DNA of 28,752 nucleotides from an uncultured Pirellulaceae bacterium. Lineage in GTDB: Bacteria; Planctomycetota; Planctomycetia; Pirellulales; Pirellulaceae. Where the stretch lies: assembly GCA_934278005.1 (NCBI GenBank), contig CAKQWG010000015.1:1-28752 (forward strand). The letters are read 5' to 3'. The translations under genes and the position numbers were made by a program. Of the stretch, positions 15,136-22,798 are shown piece after piece. The notes beneath the pieces were generated by a model. The model was not told the DNA's origin, did not search any database, and saw only the letters and a list, made by a program, of their open reading frames with translations. Within the stretch, counting starts at the first letter, position 1; the number at the start of each line of letters is the position of its first letter.

Positions 15136-16715
15136 ACTACCGCCTGCTCAGTCGCATGCTGGGGATCATCTGTTCGCTGTTTGCCGTCACCATGCTCTTC
15201 TCACTGCCCTGGGCTCACCCCAGCATCGGCTACCGCATCCACCCCAACTTTCCGATGCCACTGGAAACCGAATGGCAGGGAATCATGGGACTGCTTGGCA
15301 GTTGCCTGATCTCCGCCGCGGTGGGTGGACTGCTAATGTGGTTTGGCCGCGGCCAGATAGGCCAGAAGCTGTTTCGCAAAGAGGCTATGGCCACGGTAGG
15401 ACTGGCTTGGGTGCTAGCCACGATCCTGGGCGGACTCCCGTATCTGCTAAGCGGCACCAAGACGGCCGCTGATGTTCCCATCACCATCACCGATGCTCTG
15501 TTCGAGTCCCAATCGGGCTTTAGCACCACGGGCGCCACCATCTTGACCGATTTGGAAGATCCGCGTCTGGTACCGCACTGCATCCTATTTTGGCGCAGCA
15601 GCACGCACTTCTTGGGGGGCTTGGGAATCGTGGTTTTGTTGGTAGCGTTGCTCGGTCAGGGGGCTAGTGGCAAAGCCATGATGCGAGCTGAGATCACGGG
15701 GCCGACCAAGGATTCGTCGTTCAGCCGCATGCAGCAAACAGCCACTGTATTTGCCACTATCTATGTCGTACTCAACCTCCTGTTGGCGGTCATTTACTGG
15801 CTCTGCGGAATGTCGGTTTTCGACGCGCTGTGCCACGCCTTCAGCACCATGGCTACCGGAGGTTTCAGTAACTACAACGCCAGTCTCAGTCACTTCGGCA
15901 GCATGTGGATCGACTATATTACCGTTGTGTTTATGATCTTAGCGGGTACCAATTTCACTCTCCTGCTACTGGTCGTCACCGGCAAATGGGAGCGGATGGT
16001 CAAAGATGTCGAGTGGCGGGTTTACATCGGCATCATTGCCGCTGTAACGGCGGCTATCATAGCCTTTGGTTTGTGGAGCAACAATTTCGCTAGTGTGAGC
16101 TCCGCCGTGCGTTACTCGCTGTTCCAAGTGGTCTCGATCATGACCACTACTGGATACGTCACACAGGATTTCGATGTATGGAATAACTTCGGCCGCGGCG
16201 TCTTGCTGCTGCTCATGTTCGTCGGTGGCTGTGCGGGAAGTACAGCCGGCGGCATGAAAGTCATCCGGCATGTGCTGCTGGTCAAAATTCTGCGTTTAGA
16301 ACTGGAGCTAGCCTATCGCCCAAATGTGGTCCGGCCGCTGATGCTGGGAGACCAGAGGATGGACGATGTCAACTTGCGAAAACACATCTTAGTCTACTTT
16401 GCGATCGTGGGCTCATTGTGTGCGGGCAGTTGGCTAGTGCTGATTACCACCGAACCCGATCGGCAATGGCTCGAGACGACGATCGATGTTGGGCAAGGCA
16501 ATATGCTCGACCATAAGCTGCTCGACTGCGCCAGCGCCATCGTCGCCACGCTACACAACGTCGGCCCGGGGTTGGGGGTAGTGGGGCCGACCGCGAACTA
16601 CGCCGGCTTCTCGCCTTGGAGCAAGATGCTCTTCGTGTTTTTGATGATGCTCGGCCGATTGGAGATGTTCTCAATTTTAGTGCTGTTTCTACCTGCGTTT
16701 TGGCGGCGCATTTGA
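15132..16715 (+). CDS. trkH: Trk potassium uptake channel subunit TrkH
   Basis: TrkH is the membrane pore that carries potassium into the cell with TrkA. The 527-residue protein shows the four pore loops of the superfamily: SGFSTTGATIL (128-138), STMATGGFSNY (238-248), SIMTTTGYVTQ (335-345) and LHNVGPGLG (474-482). GGCAGSTAGGMKVIRHVLL marks the intramembrane gate region after the third pore helix. The length is typical. The start overlaps trkA by ATGA. Confidence 0.97.
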   Translation: MNYRLLSRMLGIICSLFAVTMLFSLPWAHPSIGYRIHPNFPMPLETEWQGIMGLLGSCLISAAVGGLLMWFGRGQIGQKLFRKEAMATVGLAWVLATILGGLPYLLSGTKTAADVPITITDALFESQSGFSTTGATILTDLEDPRLVPHCILFWRSSTHFLGGLGIVVLLVALLGQGASGKAMMRAEITGPTKDSSFSRMQQTATVFATIYVVLNLLLAVIYWLCGMSVFDALCHAFSTMATGGFSNYNASLSHFGSMWIDYITVVFMILAGTNFTLLLLVVTGKWERMVKDVEWRVYIGIIAAVTAAIIAFGLWSNNFASVSSAVRYSLFQVVSIMTTTGYVTQDFDVWNNFGRGVLLLLMFVGGCAGSTAGGMKVIRHVLLVKILRLELELAYRPNVVRPLMLGDQRMDDVNLRKHILVYFAIVGSLCAGSWLVLITTEPDRQWLETTIDVGQGNMLDHKLLDCASAIVATLHNVGPGLGVVGPTANYAGFSPWSKMLFVFLMMLGRLEMFSILVLFLPAFWRRI

Positions 16716-16905
16716 ATTGGTACCACAGACTCGGCACTTCACCGCAAAGGCTCGACCATGCGTGACATTCGCCCGCGGGCTCAGCGAATTGAATCGCCTT
16801 TCAACGGCATAGACAAATAGAAGGACTTGCATGAAAATAGGCCCTCCCCCACAGGTGGCTCAGCGCGAGACCACGGACCGTTGATATTTTGTCGCCCAAA
16901 CGCCT

Positions 16906-18684
16906 ATGCTGAGCATTGAAACGCTGATCCTCATCACGGGTGTGCTGCTGCTGTTAGGTATCGCGTCGAACAAGTTCTCGGCGCGAATGGGCGTGCCGGT
17001 ATTGTTCATCTTCCTAGTTGTGGGCATGCTAGCCGGCTCTGAGGGGATCGGCGGAATTGAGTTCGAGAACTACTCCTACGCCCACGGCATCGGCACGGTG
17101 GCGCTCTGTCTGATTTTATTTGATGGCGGGATTCGCACGCCGATTCAATCGATTCGCACAGCCTGGAGACCGGCAAGTGTGCTGGCCACCGTGGGAGTAG
17201 TGATTACGGCAGGGATCACTGGTCTGGCCGCCTCATGGATGCTCGGCTTGTCTACTCTGGAAGGTCTCTTGCTGGGCAGCATTGTGGGCTCGACCGATGC
17301 CTCGGTCGTGTTTTCGGTACTGCGTAGCGGTGGTGTTAATATTCGCCCCAGACTGGCCAGCACGCTCGAGGTCGAGAGCGGTTCCAACGATCCCATGGCT
17401 ATCTTTTTGACTGTAGGCATTATCCAGATTTTGTCGGGTGCCGCCCCGATGGGTCTGGGTTTCTTTACGCTGTTTATCAATCAGATGGTGGTCGGGACGC
17501 TCGCCGGTTTGCTAATCGGCTGGGGCGGATCGTGGATGCTTAAGTACATTCGTTTGGAATCGGCTGGGCTATATCCAGTCATGGCTACAGCGCTGGGGTT
17601 GTTCTCATTTGGCTTTGCGGCAGCTTTCGGCGGCAGTGGCTTCTTAGCGGTGTATTTAACAGGCATCGTCATCGGCAATCGCCGGCCGGTGTTTCACCGA
17701 GGCATATTGTTATTCCATGATGCGTTGGCCTGGATCTGCCAGATCTTGATGTTTACTGCCCTGGGTATTTTGTCCTTCCCTAGTCGCCTGCTCGATGTGG
17801 CTGTGCCTGCCCTGCTGATCTCCGCCGTGCTAATCTTTATCGCGCGACCTGTCGCTGTTGCCCTCTGCGCCTCTTGGTTTCGGTTTTCGTTCCGCGAGTT
17901 GACGTTTCTGTCGTGGGTGGGCTTGAAAGGGGCGGTGCCGATCACGCTGGCTACCTTCCCGATGTTGGCCGGCCTGCAGGGCGCATCGGTAATGTTCGAT
18001 ACCGTTTTCTTTGTGGTGCTGGTATCGGCGCTGGTTCAAGGCTGGACGCTGCCCGCACTGGCGCGGTATTTAGATTTGGAAGTTCCCACCCGATCTCCCC
18101 CTCCGGTCACCCTTGAGATCAGCTCGCTACGCAATGTGGACGGCGACATCGTGGACTATTTCGTGGATGACGGTTGTCAGGCCGCCGGACGACTGATCCG
18201 TGATTTGGCTCTGCCCGAAGGTGTGGTGATTGGGCTGATTGTGAGAGAGGACAAGATCGTTCTGCCGCAGGGCCGCTCAAAGCTACTGCCAGGCGATCAC
18301 GTCGTGGTCGTACTGCATCCACAAGTTCGAGCATTGGTGGACCGGGTTTTTGCCCACCGTAAACTAGCATCTGCCGCACTGCCGTTGGAGCTGGAATTTC
18401 CGCTGCGGGGATCGATCCGAGCTGGTGAGCTGGAGCAGTTCTATGGCTTGGAGCTCGACGCTAATCCACAGGCTACGCTCGACGAACTCATTCGCAAACA
18501 GTTGCCCCCCAGCGATCTGAAAGTGGGGGTCGAAGTGCGTTTCAAGCAGCTCGTGTTCCGCGTGCGAGAGCTCTCTGCCCAAGGTTTCATCGAGGACGTA
18601 GGAATGACAATCTGCACTCAACCGCTGCAAGATCCTGCCTCAAGCGCCATCGCCACCGCGCCACTAGATCATCAGCCACGGTAG
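16906..18684 (+). CDS. potassium/proton antiporter, CvrA (NhaP2)-like
   Basis: The first 400 residues form about 12 membrane helices of the CPA cation/proton antiporter family, with LILFDGGI (69-76), STDASVVFSVLRS (129-141) and the ion-binding SNDP motif (160-163). A cytoplasmic part follows: a TrkA-C-type domain (about 400-480) and a C-terminal domain like the CorC/HlyC transporter-associated domain (about 490-575). This combination is that of CvrA/NhaP2 proteins, which export potassium in exchange for protons. It stands 190 bases after trkH on the same strand. Its position beside the uptake genes suggests a matched efflux partner. The substrate could also include sodium or ammonium. Confidence 0.9.
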   Translation: MLSIETLILITGVLLLLGIASNKFSARMGVPVLFIFLVVGMLAGSEGIGGIEFENYSYAHGIGTVALCLILFDGGIRTPIQSIRTAWRPASVLATVGVVITAGITGLAASWMLGLSTLEGLLLGSIVGSTDASVVFSVLRSGGVNIRPRLASTLEVESGSNDPMAIFLTVGIIQILSGAAPMGLGFFTLFINQMVVGTLAGLLIGWGGSWMLKYIRLESAGLYPVMATALGLFSFGFAAAFGGSGFLAVYLTGIVIGNRRPVFHRGILLFHDALAWICQILMFTALGILSFPSRLLDVAVPALLISAVLIFIARPVAVALCASWFRFSFRELTFLSWVGLKGAVPITLATFPMLAGLQGASVMFDTVFFVVLVSALVQGWTLPALARYLDLEVPTRSPPPVTLEISSLRNVDGDIVDYFVDDGCQAAGRLIRDLALPEGVVIGLIVREDKIVLPQGRSKLLPGDHVVVVLHPQVRALVDRVFAHRKLASAALPLELEFPLRGSIRAGELEQFYGLELDANPQATLDELIRKQLPPSDLKVGVEVRFKQLVFRVRELSAQGFIEDVGMTICTQPLQDPASSAIATAPLDHQPR

Positions 18685-18836
18685 CACGGGCGCGAACACG
18701 GACTGGGCCATGAACCACCCACTATGAGTACATTTCATTGGCTCTGCAAAAGCGGGCTGGGGCTTATTAGAATAGGGCTTCCGCGTGGCCTCTTCGCGCC
18801 AACTGCTACTCTCAGCTGGTTCCCTTAAAAAAACGT

Positions 18837-19937
18837 TTGCTTGTGATCGTCGATCAATCCACAGACACTTCGTCGATACCGCTCGAACGACCCGCTTCTA
18901 TCCGGCGGCACTTGCCACTGACTCCAAATTTGGGGTGGATGCTGCCGGAGTATGTTGTTGGTCCAGAAAACGAGACGCTACGCTATCTGTTCAACGACCA
19001 GACGTTGTCTCAGCTCCAGCACCTCTCGCCGATCGTGTTCTACGGTGATAAAGCGGTTGGAAAGACGGCTTTGTCGATCACCTTAGCGGCCTCATGGGCG
19101 CGGGCCACATCGCAACGGCCGCTATGTTTCACCCATGGCCAGACGTTCGTTAAGGATTATTCTGCCGCGGTCGAAATCGATGATTTAGATTCGTTTCGCC
19201 AGCGGCATCGGGCTTGCAAGTTGCTGCTGATCGACGATTTAGAAGCCTTGGCTCAGGCTCCGGCTTCGCAGGGCGAATTGGTAGCGACGCTCGACGTTAT
19301 GGCCGAATTGATGTGTCCGGTAATCATCACGCTCAATCGCTTGCCGGCCATGATCGGTGGATTCAGTCCTGCTTTGTCGAGTCGATTATCTGGGGGATTC
19401 TCGGTACCTCTTTTGAAGCCCAGCCCCACTACGCTCGCTCGCTTGGTACCTGCTTTGGTCCAAGTGATCGATCCAGAATTGGCTGTCGAGCCCTTGTTGG
19501 AGCTCTGTCTGCGCCTATCAGCTAAGAATTTGTCGGTACCTGATCTCCACAAAGTAGTAACTCTGGCAGCTCAGAACAACAGTGTGGCGGGCCAGATCGA
19601 CATGGATGTCATTGGCTTGCTGGCTCAGCAATTGTTCTCTGGCGAAGGCCCTACATTGCCGGCGATCGCTAAGGTGGTAGCTCGCAAGATGCAAGTTCGT
19701 TTGACGGAGATGCGTGGCGCGACGCGTCAAGCCAAAATTGTGCGCGCTCGTGGTTTGGCTATTCTGCTCTCGCGGCGACTGACCGCCTCGAGTCTTCAAA
19801 GGATTGGCGAGTACTATGGTGGTCGCGACCATTCGACCGTGATCCACGCCTGCCGCAAAACGGAGAAGCTGGTCAGCAGCGATACTGATCTAGCCAATCT
19901 ACTGCTTGAGGTGCAGGCGGAAGTGCTGCAGGGTTGA
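18837..19937 (+). CDS. dnaA: compact DnaA-like replication initiator lacking domain I
   Basis: DnaA binds DnaA boxes at oriC and opens the duplex. The AAA+ core is present: YVVGPENE near 39-46, Walker A GDKAVGKT (70-77), Walker B LLLIDDLEAL (129-138), and a box VII-like SSRLSGGFSVPLLKPSPTT with a likely arginine finger near residue 183. The DNA-binding domain IV (about 275-340) ends with the signature GGRDHSTVIHA (328-338). The 366-residue protein begins almost directly at the AAA+ domain, and an in-frame stop lies at 18768-18770, so the usual domain I and the domain II linker are missing. The Walker A lacks the usual GLGKTHL. The start is TTG 18837 or GTG 18843; no ATG is available before Met35. 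The position before dnaN supports the call. Confidence 0.88.
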   Translation: MLVIVDQSTDTSSIPLERPASIRRHLPLTPNLGWMLPEYVVGPENETLRYLFNDQTLSQLQHLSPIVFYGDKAVGKTALSITLAASWARATSQRPLCFTHGQTFVKDYSAAVEIDDLDSFRQRHRACKLLLIDDLEALAQAPASQGELVATLDVMAELMCPVIITLNRLPAMIGGFSPALSSRLSGGFSVPLLKPSPTTLARLVPALVQVIDPELAVEPLLELCLRLSAKNLSVPDLHKVVTLAAQNNSVAGQIDMDVIGLLAQQLFSGEGPTLPAIAKVVARKMQVRLTEMRGATRQAKIVRARGLAILLSRRLTASSLQRIGEYYGGRDHSTVIHACRKTEKLVSSDTDLANLLLEVQAEVLQG

Positions 19938-20034
19938 GCGGCATTTCTCCGCCTGCGAGCAGTCGACGGGATGATATCCGCTGGGCCGAACCATCAGCCG
20001 GAGCTGCACCTAAGTGCGTTGCGATATCGGTAAA

Positions 20035-20043
20035 GAATCCACA
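20035..20043 (+). promoter_or_regulatory. DnaA-box-like site 1
   Basis: GAATCCACA matches TTATCCACA at seven of nine positions. Confidence 0.35.
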
Positions 20044-20068
20044 AGCCGCACAGGCAGCACAGAAGGTC

Positions 20069-20077
20069 TGTGGAAAA
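20069..20077 (-). promoter_or_regulatory. DnaA-box-like site 2
   Basis: The complement reads TTTTCCACA, eight of nine with TTATCCACA and a known functional variant. This is one of the two best sites in the region. Confidence 0.55.
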
Positions 20078-20201
20078 CGTGTTGCCGGCCAGTCGATGAC
20101 TGTCGGCCAATCGGAGGCGATTTGTAGCGGCTGGGAGTGGATGTCAGCAACCATCGTTTAGTGAACCGCAGACCGACACTGGCTGACCCACTTTCGATAA
20201 C

Positions 20202-20210
20202 TTTTCCACT
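20202..20210 (+). promoter_or_regulatory. DnaA-box-like site 3
   Basis: TTTTCCACT matches the consensus at seven of nine positions. Confidence 0.4.
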
Positions 20211-20244
20211 GTTGGTGGGCGGTTCATTGGCCCGCTTAAAGCGT

Positions 20245-20268
20245 GCTGGCTGAGGTACTTAAGCCAGC
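20245..20268. repeat. inverted repeat in the putative origin
   Basis: GCTGGCT (20245-20251) pairs with AGCCAGC (20262-20268) around a ten-base loop, just before DnaA-box-like site 4. Confidence 0.45.
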
Positions 20269-20277
20269 CATGTAGCA

Positions 20278-20286
20278 TGTGGAGAA
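20278..20286 (-). promoter_or_regulatory. DnaA-box-like site 4
   Basis: The complement reads TTCTCCACA, eight of nine with the consensus. It is 17 bases from the start of the AT-rich tract. Confidence 0.5.
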
Positions 20287-20303
20287 CTCAATTCGCTCGC
20301 CTC

Positions 20304-20331
20304 TTAATACTAATGATATTTTAAATATATA
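20304..20331. other. AT-rich tract, candidate duplex unwinding element
   Basis: 26 of 28 bases are A or T in a GC-rich neighbourhood. It lies beside the DnaA-box-like site at 20278-20286, the arrangement expected of a DnaA-opened unwinding element. Confidence 0.55.
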
Positions 20332-20589
20332 GAGGGAAAGTCAGGAAACCTCAGCAGGCCAGACCGCCACTGCCAGCTCTCTCTAAACTCGACCTCACCC
20401 CGCTCCGATCGATAGCGACCACTGCCCAGGCCCCAAGCGCCTTGAGCCGCTACGACTTGCTCTGGCAACGCTGCGGAATTGCTTAACCGAGCCAAACCCA
20501 GCCTTGACCGGGTTTTGCTTCTAGTGAAGTGACTGTAAAACAACAGGTTACGTCAAATATAAGATCATCGTCATGGAGTCACGTAGGTC

Positions 20590-21705
20590 ATGAAAATAAC
20601 TTGCGATCGCGAAAAGCTAGCATCTGCCTTCCAGTTGGCAGGGAGCGTGGCGTTGACCCGCAGCCCTAAAGAGGTACTGCAGAACATAAAAATCGAAGCC
20701 GACGAGAGCCGTGTGGTTCTGATGGCAACGGACATGGAGACGGGCATTCGCATCGAAGTCGAAGGGGTCGAGGTTCAAACGCCGGGCAAAGCCTTGCTGC
20801 ACGTGGCTCGCGTTGGGATGATCTTGCGAGAGAGCAACGATGATCAGTTGACCTTTGAATCGGATGGATCGGCGACCGTGGTCAAGGGCCAACATTCGGA
20901 GTTCAATCTGCCGAGCATGAACCCGGACGAGTTTCCGACGGTAGTGGGTTTCGAAGAGGAGAAGTACCACGAGCTGCCGGCTCGATTGTTCAAGGAGATG
21001 GTCAAGCGAACCGCCTTTGCAACCGACCCGGACAGTTCGCGTTTCGCTCTGGGGGGCGTGCTGCTAGAGCTCAACGGCGAAGAGGTCTTGGCGGTGGGCA
21101 CTGACGGCCGGCGTCTGGCGCGCGTGCAGGGTACGGGCAAGAGCATCGGTGGCCATCAAACCAGCGGTAATGTGACAATTATTCCTACCCGCTCTCTGAC
21201 CCTGATGGAGCGTTCCATCGGTGACAAGGAGGAGGTGGTCCAGATAGCTTCACGCGGCAACGACGTGCTGCTGCGGACGGGACGTTGCACGATCTACTCG
21301 CGGTTGGTCGAAGGACGCTATCCCAATTGGCGACAGGTCATACCTCAGCGCGAGGATGCCGTTGACATCTCGATGACGGTTGGGCCGTTCTACAACGTGA
21401 TTCGGCAAGCGGCCATCGTGGCTGACCTGGAGACGCGAGGCTTGGACTTCGAGTTCGGAGATGGTACGTTGGTGTTGACCGCCAAAACAGCCGACCTGGG
21501 GCAAAGCCGTGTCGAGCTGCCGATCGAGTATGACGGCGAACCGATCAAGCTCAAGCTAGACTATCGCTTTGTGAGCGACTTCCTAAAAGTGCTCGACGCA
21601 AGCACGACCTTCACCATGAACATCGCCTCGGCAACTCAGCCGGCTCTGATGACCACCGCCGATGGGTATGCTTATGTAGTGATGCCCATGGCGATGGACG
21701 GTTAG
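20590..21705 (+). CDS. dnaN: DNA polymerase III beta subunit (sliding clamp)
   Basis: The beta clamp encircles DNA and tethers the replicative polymerase. The 371-residue protein starts MKITCDREKLASAFQLAG, typical of the family, and has the three-fold clamp layout of about 120 residues per domain. Recognisable segments include SKEVLQNI-like SPKEVLQNIKIEAD, FALGGVLLELNGEEVLAVGT, RTGRCTIYSRLVEGRYPNWR and the C-terminal ATQPALMTTADGYAYVVMPM. It follows the putative origin and dnaA on the same strand, the classical order. Confidence 0.97.
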   Translation: MKITCDREKLASAFQLAGSVALTRSPKEVLQNIKIEADESRVVLMATDMETGIRIEVEGVEVQTPGKALLHVARVGMILRESNDDQLTFESDGSATVVKGQHSEFNLPSMNPDEFPTVVGFEEEKYHELPARLFKEMVKRTAFATDPDSSRFALGGVLLELNGEEVLAVGTDGRRLARVQGTGKSIGGHQTSGNVTIIPTRSLTLMERSIGDKEEVVQIASRGNDVLLRTGRCTIYSRLVEGRYPNWRQVIPQREDAVDISMTVGPFYNVIRQAAIVADLETRGLDFEFGDGTLVLTAKTADLGQSRVELPIEYDGEPIKLKLDYRFVSDFLKVLDASTTFTMNIASATQPALMTTADGYAYVVMPMAMDG

Positions 21706-21750
21706 CCATAAACCCTACAACGTTTTCATCACTGCAGTATTTTGGATTTT

Positions 21751-21755
21751 GGGAG
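21751..21755 (+). promoter_or_regulatory. ribosome binding site favouring a TTG start
   Basis: GGGAG is eight bases before the TTG at 21764. The in-frame TTG at 21749 overlaps the site, and the first ATG lies at 21782. Confidence 0.5.
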
Positions 21756-21763
21756 CTAGACAA

Positions 21764-22726
21764 TTGACCGTTTCAGCCTTCATGGAGCAACACTTCCGCC
21801 ACTTCAACGCGCGGGAGACGCTCTCCACCGCCAAAGCTTACAAGCAGTTTATCGCCGACGGTGGCAAGATGCTCGTCTCGCTGGCTGGAGCGATGAGTAC
21901 GGCAGAGATAGGAATCTCGTTGGCGGAAATGATCCGCCAAGGTAAAGTGCATGCCATCAGCTGCACTGGGGCGAATTTGGAAGAGGACCTATTCAATCTT
22001 TTCGCTCACAATGAATACAAAGTCATCCCAGACTGGCGGGCCTTGAGCGTTCAAGATGAAGTCGATTTGCACGCGGCGGGCTTCAATCGAGTGACCGATA
22101 TTTGCATCCCAGAATCGGTTATGTTCCATATGCAGGACCGGCTAACTAAATACTGGGTTGAGCAGGCCGACAAGGGCGAAGGGAAATTCCCCTACGAGTA
22201 CTTCTTCCAGGTGCTGGACGAACCCGAGTTGAAGGAACATTACCAAATACCGATCGAGCACAGTTGGGTATATGCGGCCAAAGAGCATGGCATCCCCATC
22301 GTTTCGCCGGGTGCTGAGGACAGCACGCTAGGCAATATGTTCACCGCGCGCGTGATGGATGGCACGGTCAAATCGCACTCAGCCTTGAAGAGCGGCACTG
22401 AGCAGTTGCAAATGTTGACCGAATGGTATCGGCGCGAGAGCCAGGATCATCCGATTGGTTTTTTCCAAATCGGTGGCGGCATTGCGGGAGACTTTGCGAT
22501 CTGCGCGGTTCCGATGCTGATTCAGGACTTGAATGAAGACGCACGCCTGTGGGCTTACTTTGCGCAAATCAGCGACGCGGCCACTAGCTATGGCGGCTAC
22601 TCGGGAGCGGTGCCCAATGAGAAGATCACGTGGACTAAGCTCAGCCGCGATTGCCCGAAGTTCATGATTCAAAGCGATGCCACCATCGTCGCTCCACTGA
22701 TTTTTGCTTATGTGCTGGGGCAGTAA
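21764..22726 (+). CDS. deoxyhypusine synthase family protein
   Basis: The protein is about 320 residues. Family features are FIADGGKMLVSLAGAMSTAEIGI, HAISCTGANLEEDLFN, GIPIVSPGAEDSTLGNM, GFFQIGGGIAGDFAICAVPM and SGAVPNEKITWTKL. The lysine in TWTKL aligns with the catalytic lysine of eukaryotic deoxyhypusine synthase (in SWGKI). Eukaryotic enzymes transfer an aminobutyl group from spermidine to eIF5A. Bacteria lack eIF5A, and some bacterial relatives act on small polyamines, for example making homospermidine, so the likely role is polyamine metabolism. The next gene starts 72 bases downstream and could be co-transcribed. Family is confident; substrate is not. Confidence 0.88.
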   Translation: MTVSAFMEQHFRHFNARETLSTAKAYKQFIADGGKMLVSLAGAMSTAEIGISLAEMIRQGKVHAISCTGANLEEDLFNLFAHNEYKVIPDWRALSVQDEVDLHAAGFNRVTDICIPESVMFHMQDRLTKYWVEQADKGEGKFPYEYFFQVLDEPELKEHYQIPIEHSWVYAAKEHGIPIVSPGAEDSTLGNMFTARVMDGTVKSHSALKSGTEQLQMLTEWYRRESQDHPIGFFQIGGGIAGDFAICAVPMLIQDLNEDARLWAYFAQISDAATSYGGYSGAVPNEKITWTKLSRDCPKFMIQSDATIVAPLIFAYVLGQ

Positions 22727-22798
22727 ACAAACTGACGAACTAAGTGATAGATAACGCATTGCCCCACCGCTCCTGCATCACCGCGGCGAGAACCGCAT

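Larger units (their letters stand above)
19938..20589. other. oriC: putative replication origin (oriC) between dnaA and dnaN
   Basis: This 650-base stretch has no convincing gene. It contains four DnaA-box-like sites: GAATCCACA (20035-20043), TGTGGAAAA (20069-20077, complement of TTTTCCACA), TTTTCCACT (20202-20210) and TGTGGAGAA (20278-20286, complement of TTCTCCACA). An AT-rich tract lies immediately after the last site. An inverted repeat GCTGGCT/AGCCAGC lies between the boxes and that tract. Flanking by dnaA and dnaN is the standard place for a bacterial origin. Origin activity is inferred; no skew calculation was done. Confidence 0.65.

Noticed and set aside
16758..16899. Short ORFs or a riboswitch before the antiporter gene
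   Set aside because: The ORFs are under 21 codons without support, and I could not find the conserved core of a potassium-linked (c-di-AMP) riboswitch.
18724..18828. 34-codon + strand ORF before dnaA
   Set aside because: Weak composition, no ribosome binding site and no hydrophobic or family pattern; likely chance.
19873..20154. 93-residue - strand ORF in the putative origin
   Set aside because: It overlaps the dnaA 3' end antisense and has no recognisable family; its cysteines arise from the DnaA-box-like DNA.
20504..20563. Promoter for dnaN (TTGACC and TATAAG)
   Set aside because: The two hexamers are far more than the usual 16-18 bases apart, so they do not form a standard promoter pair.
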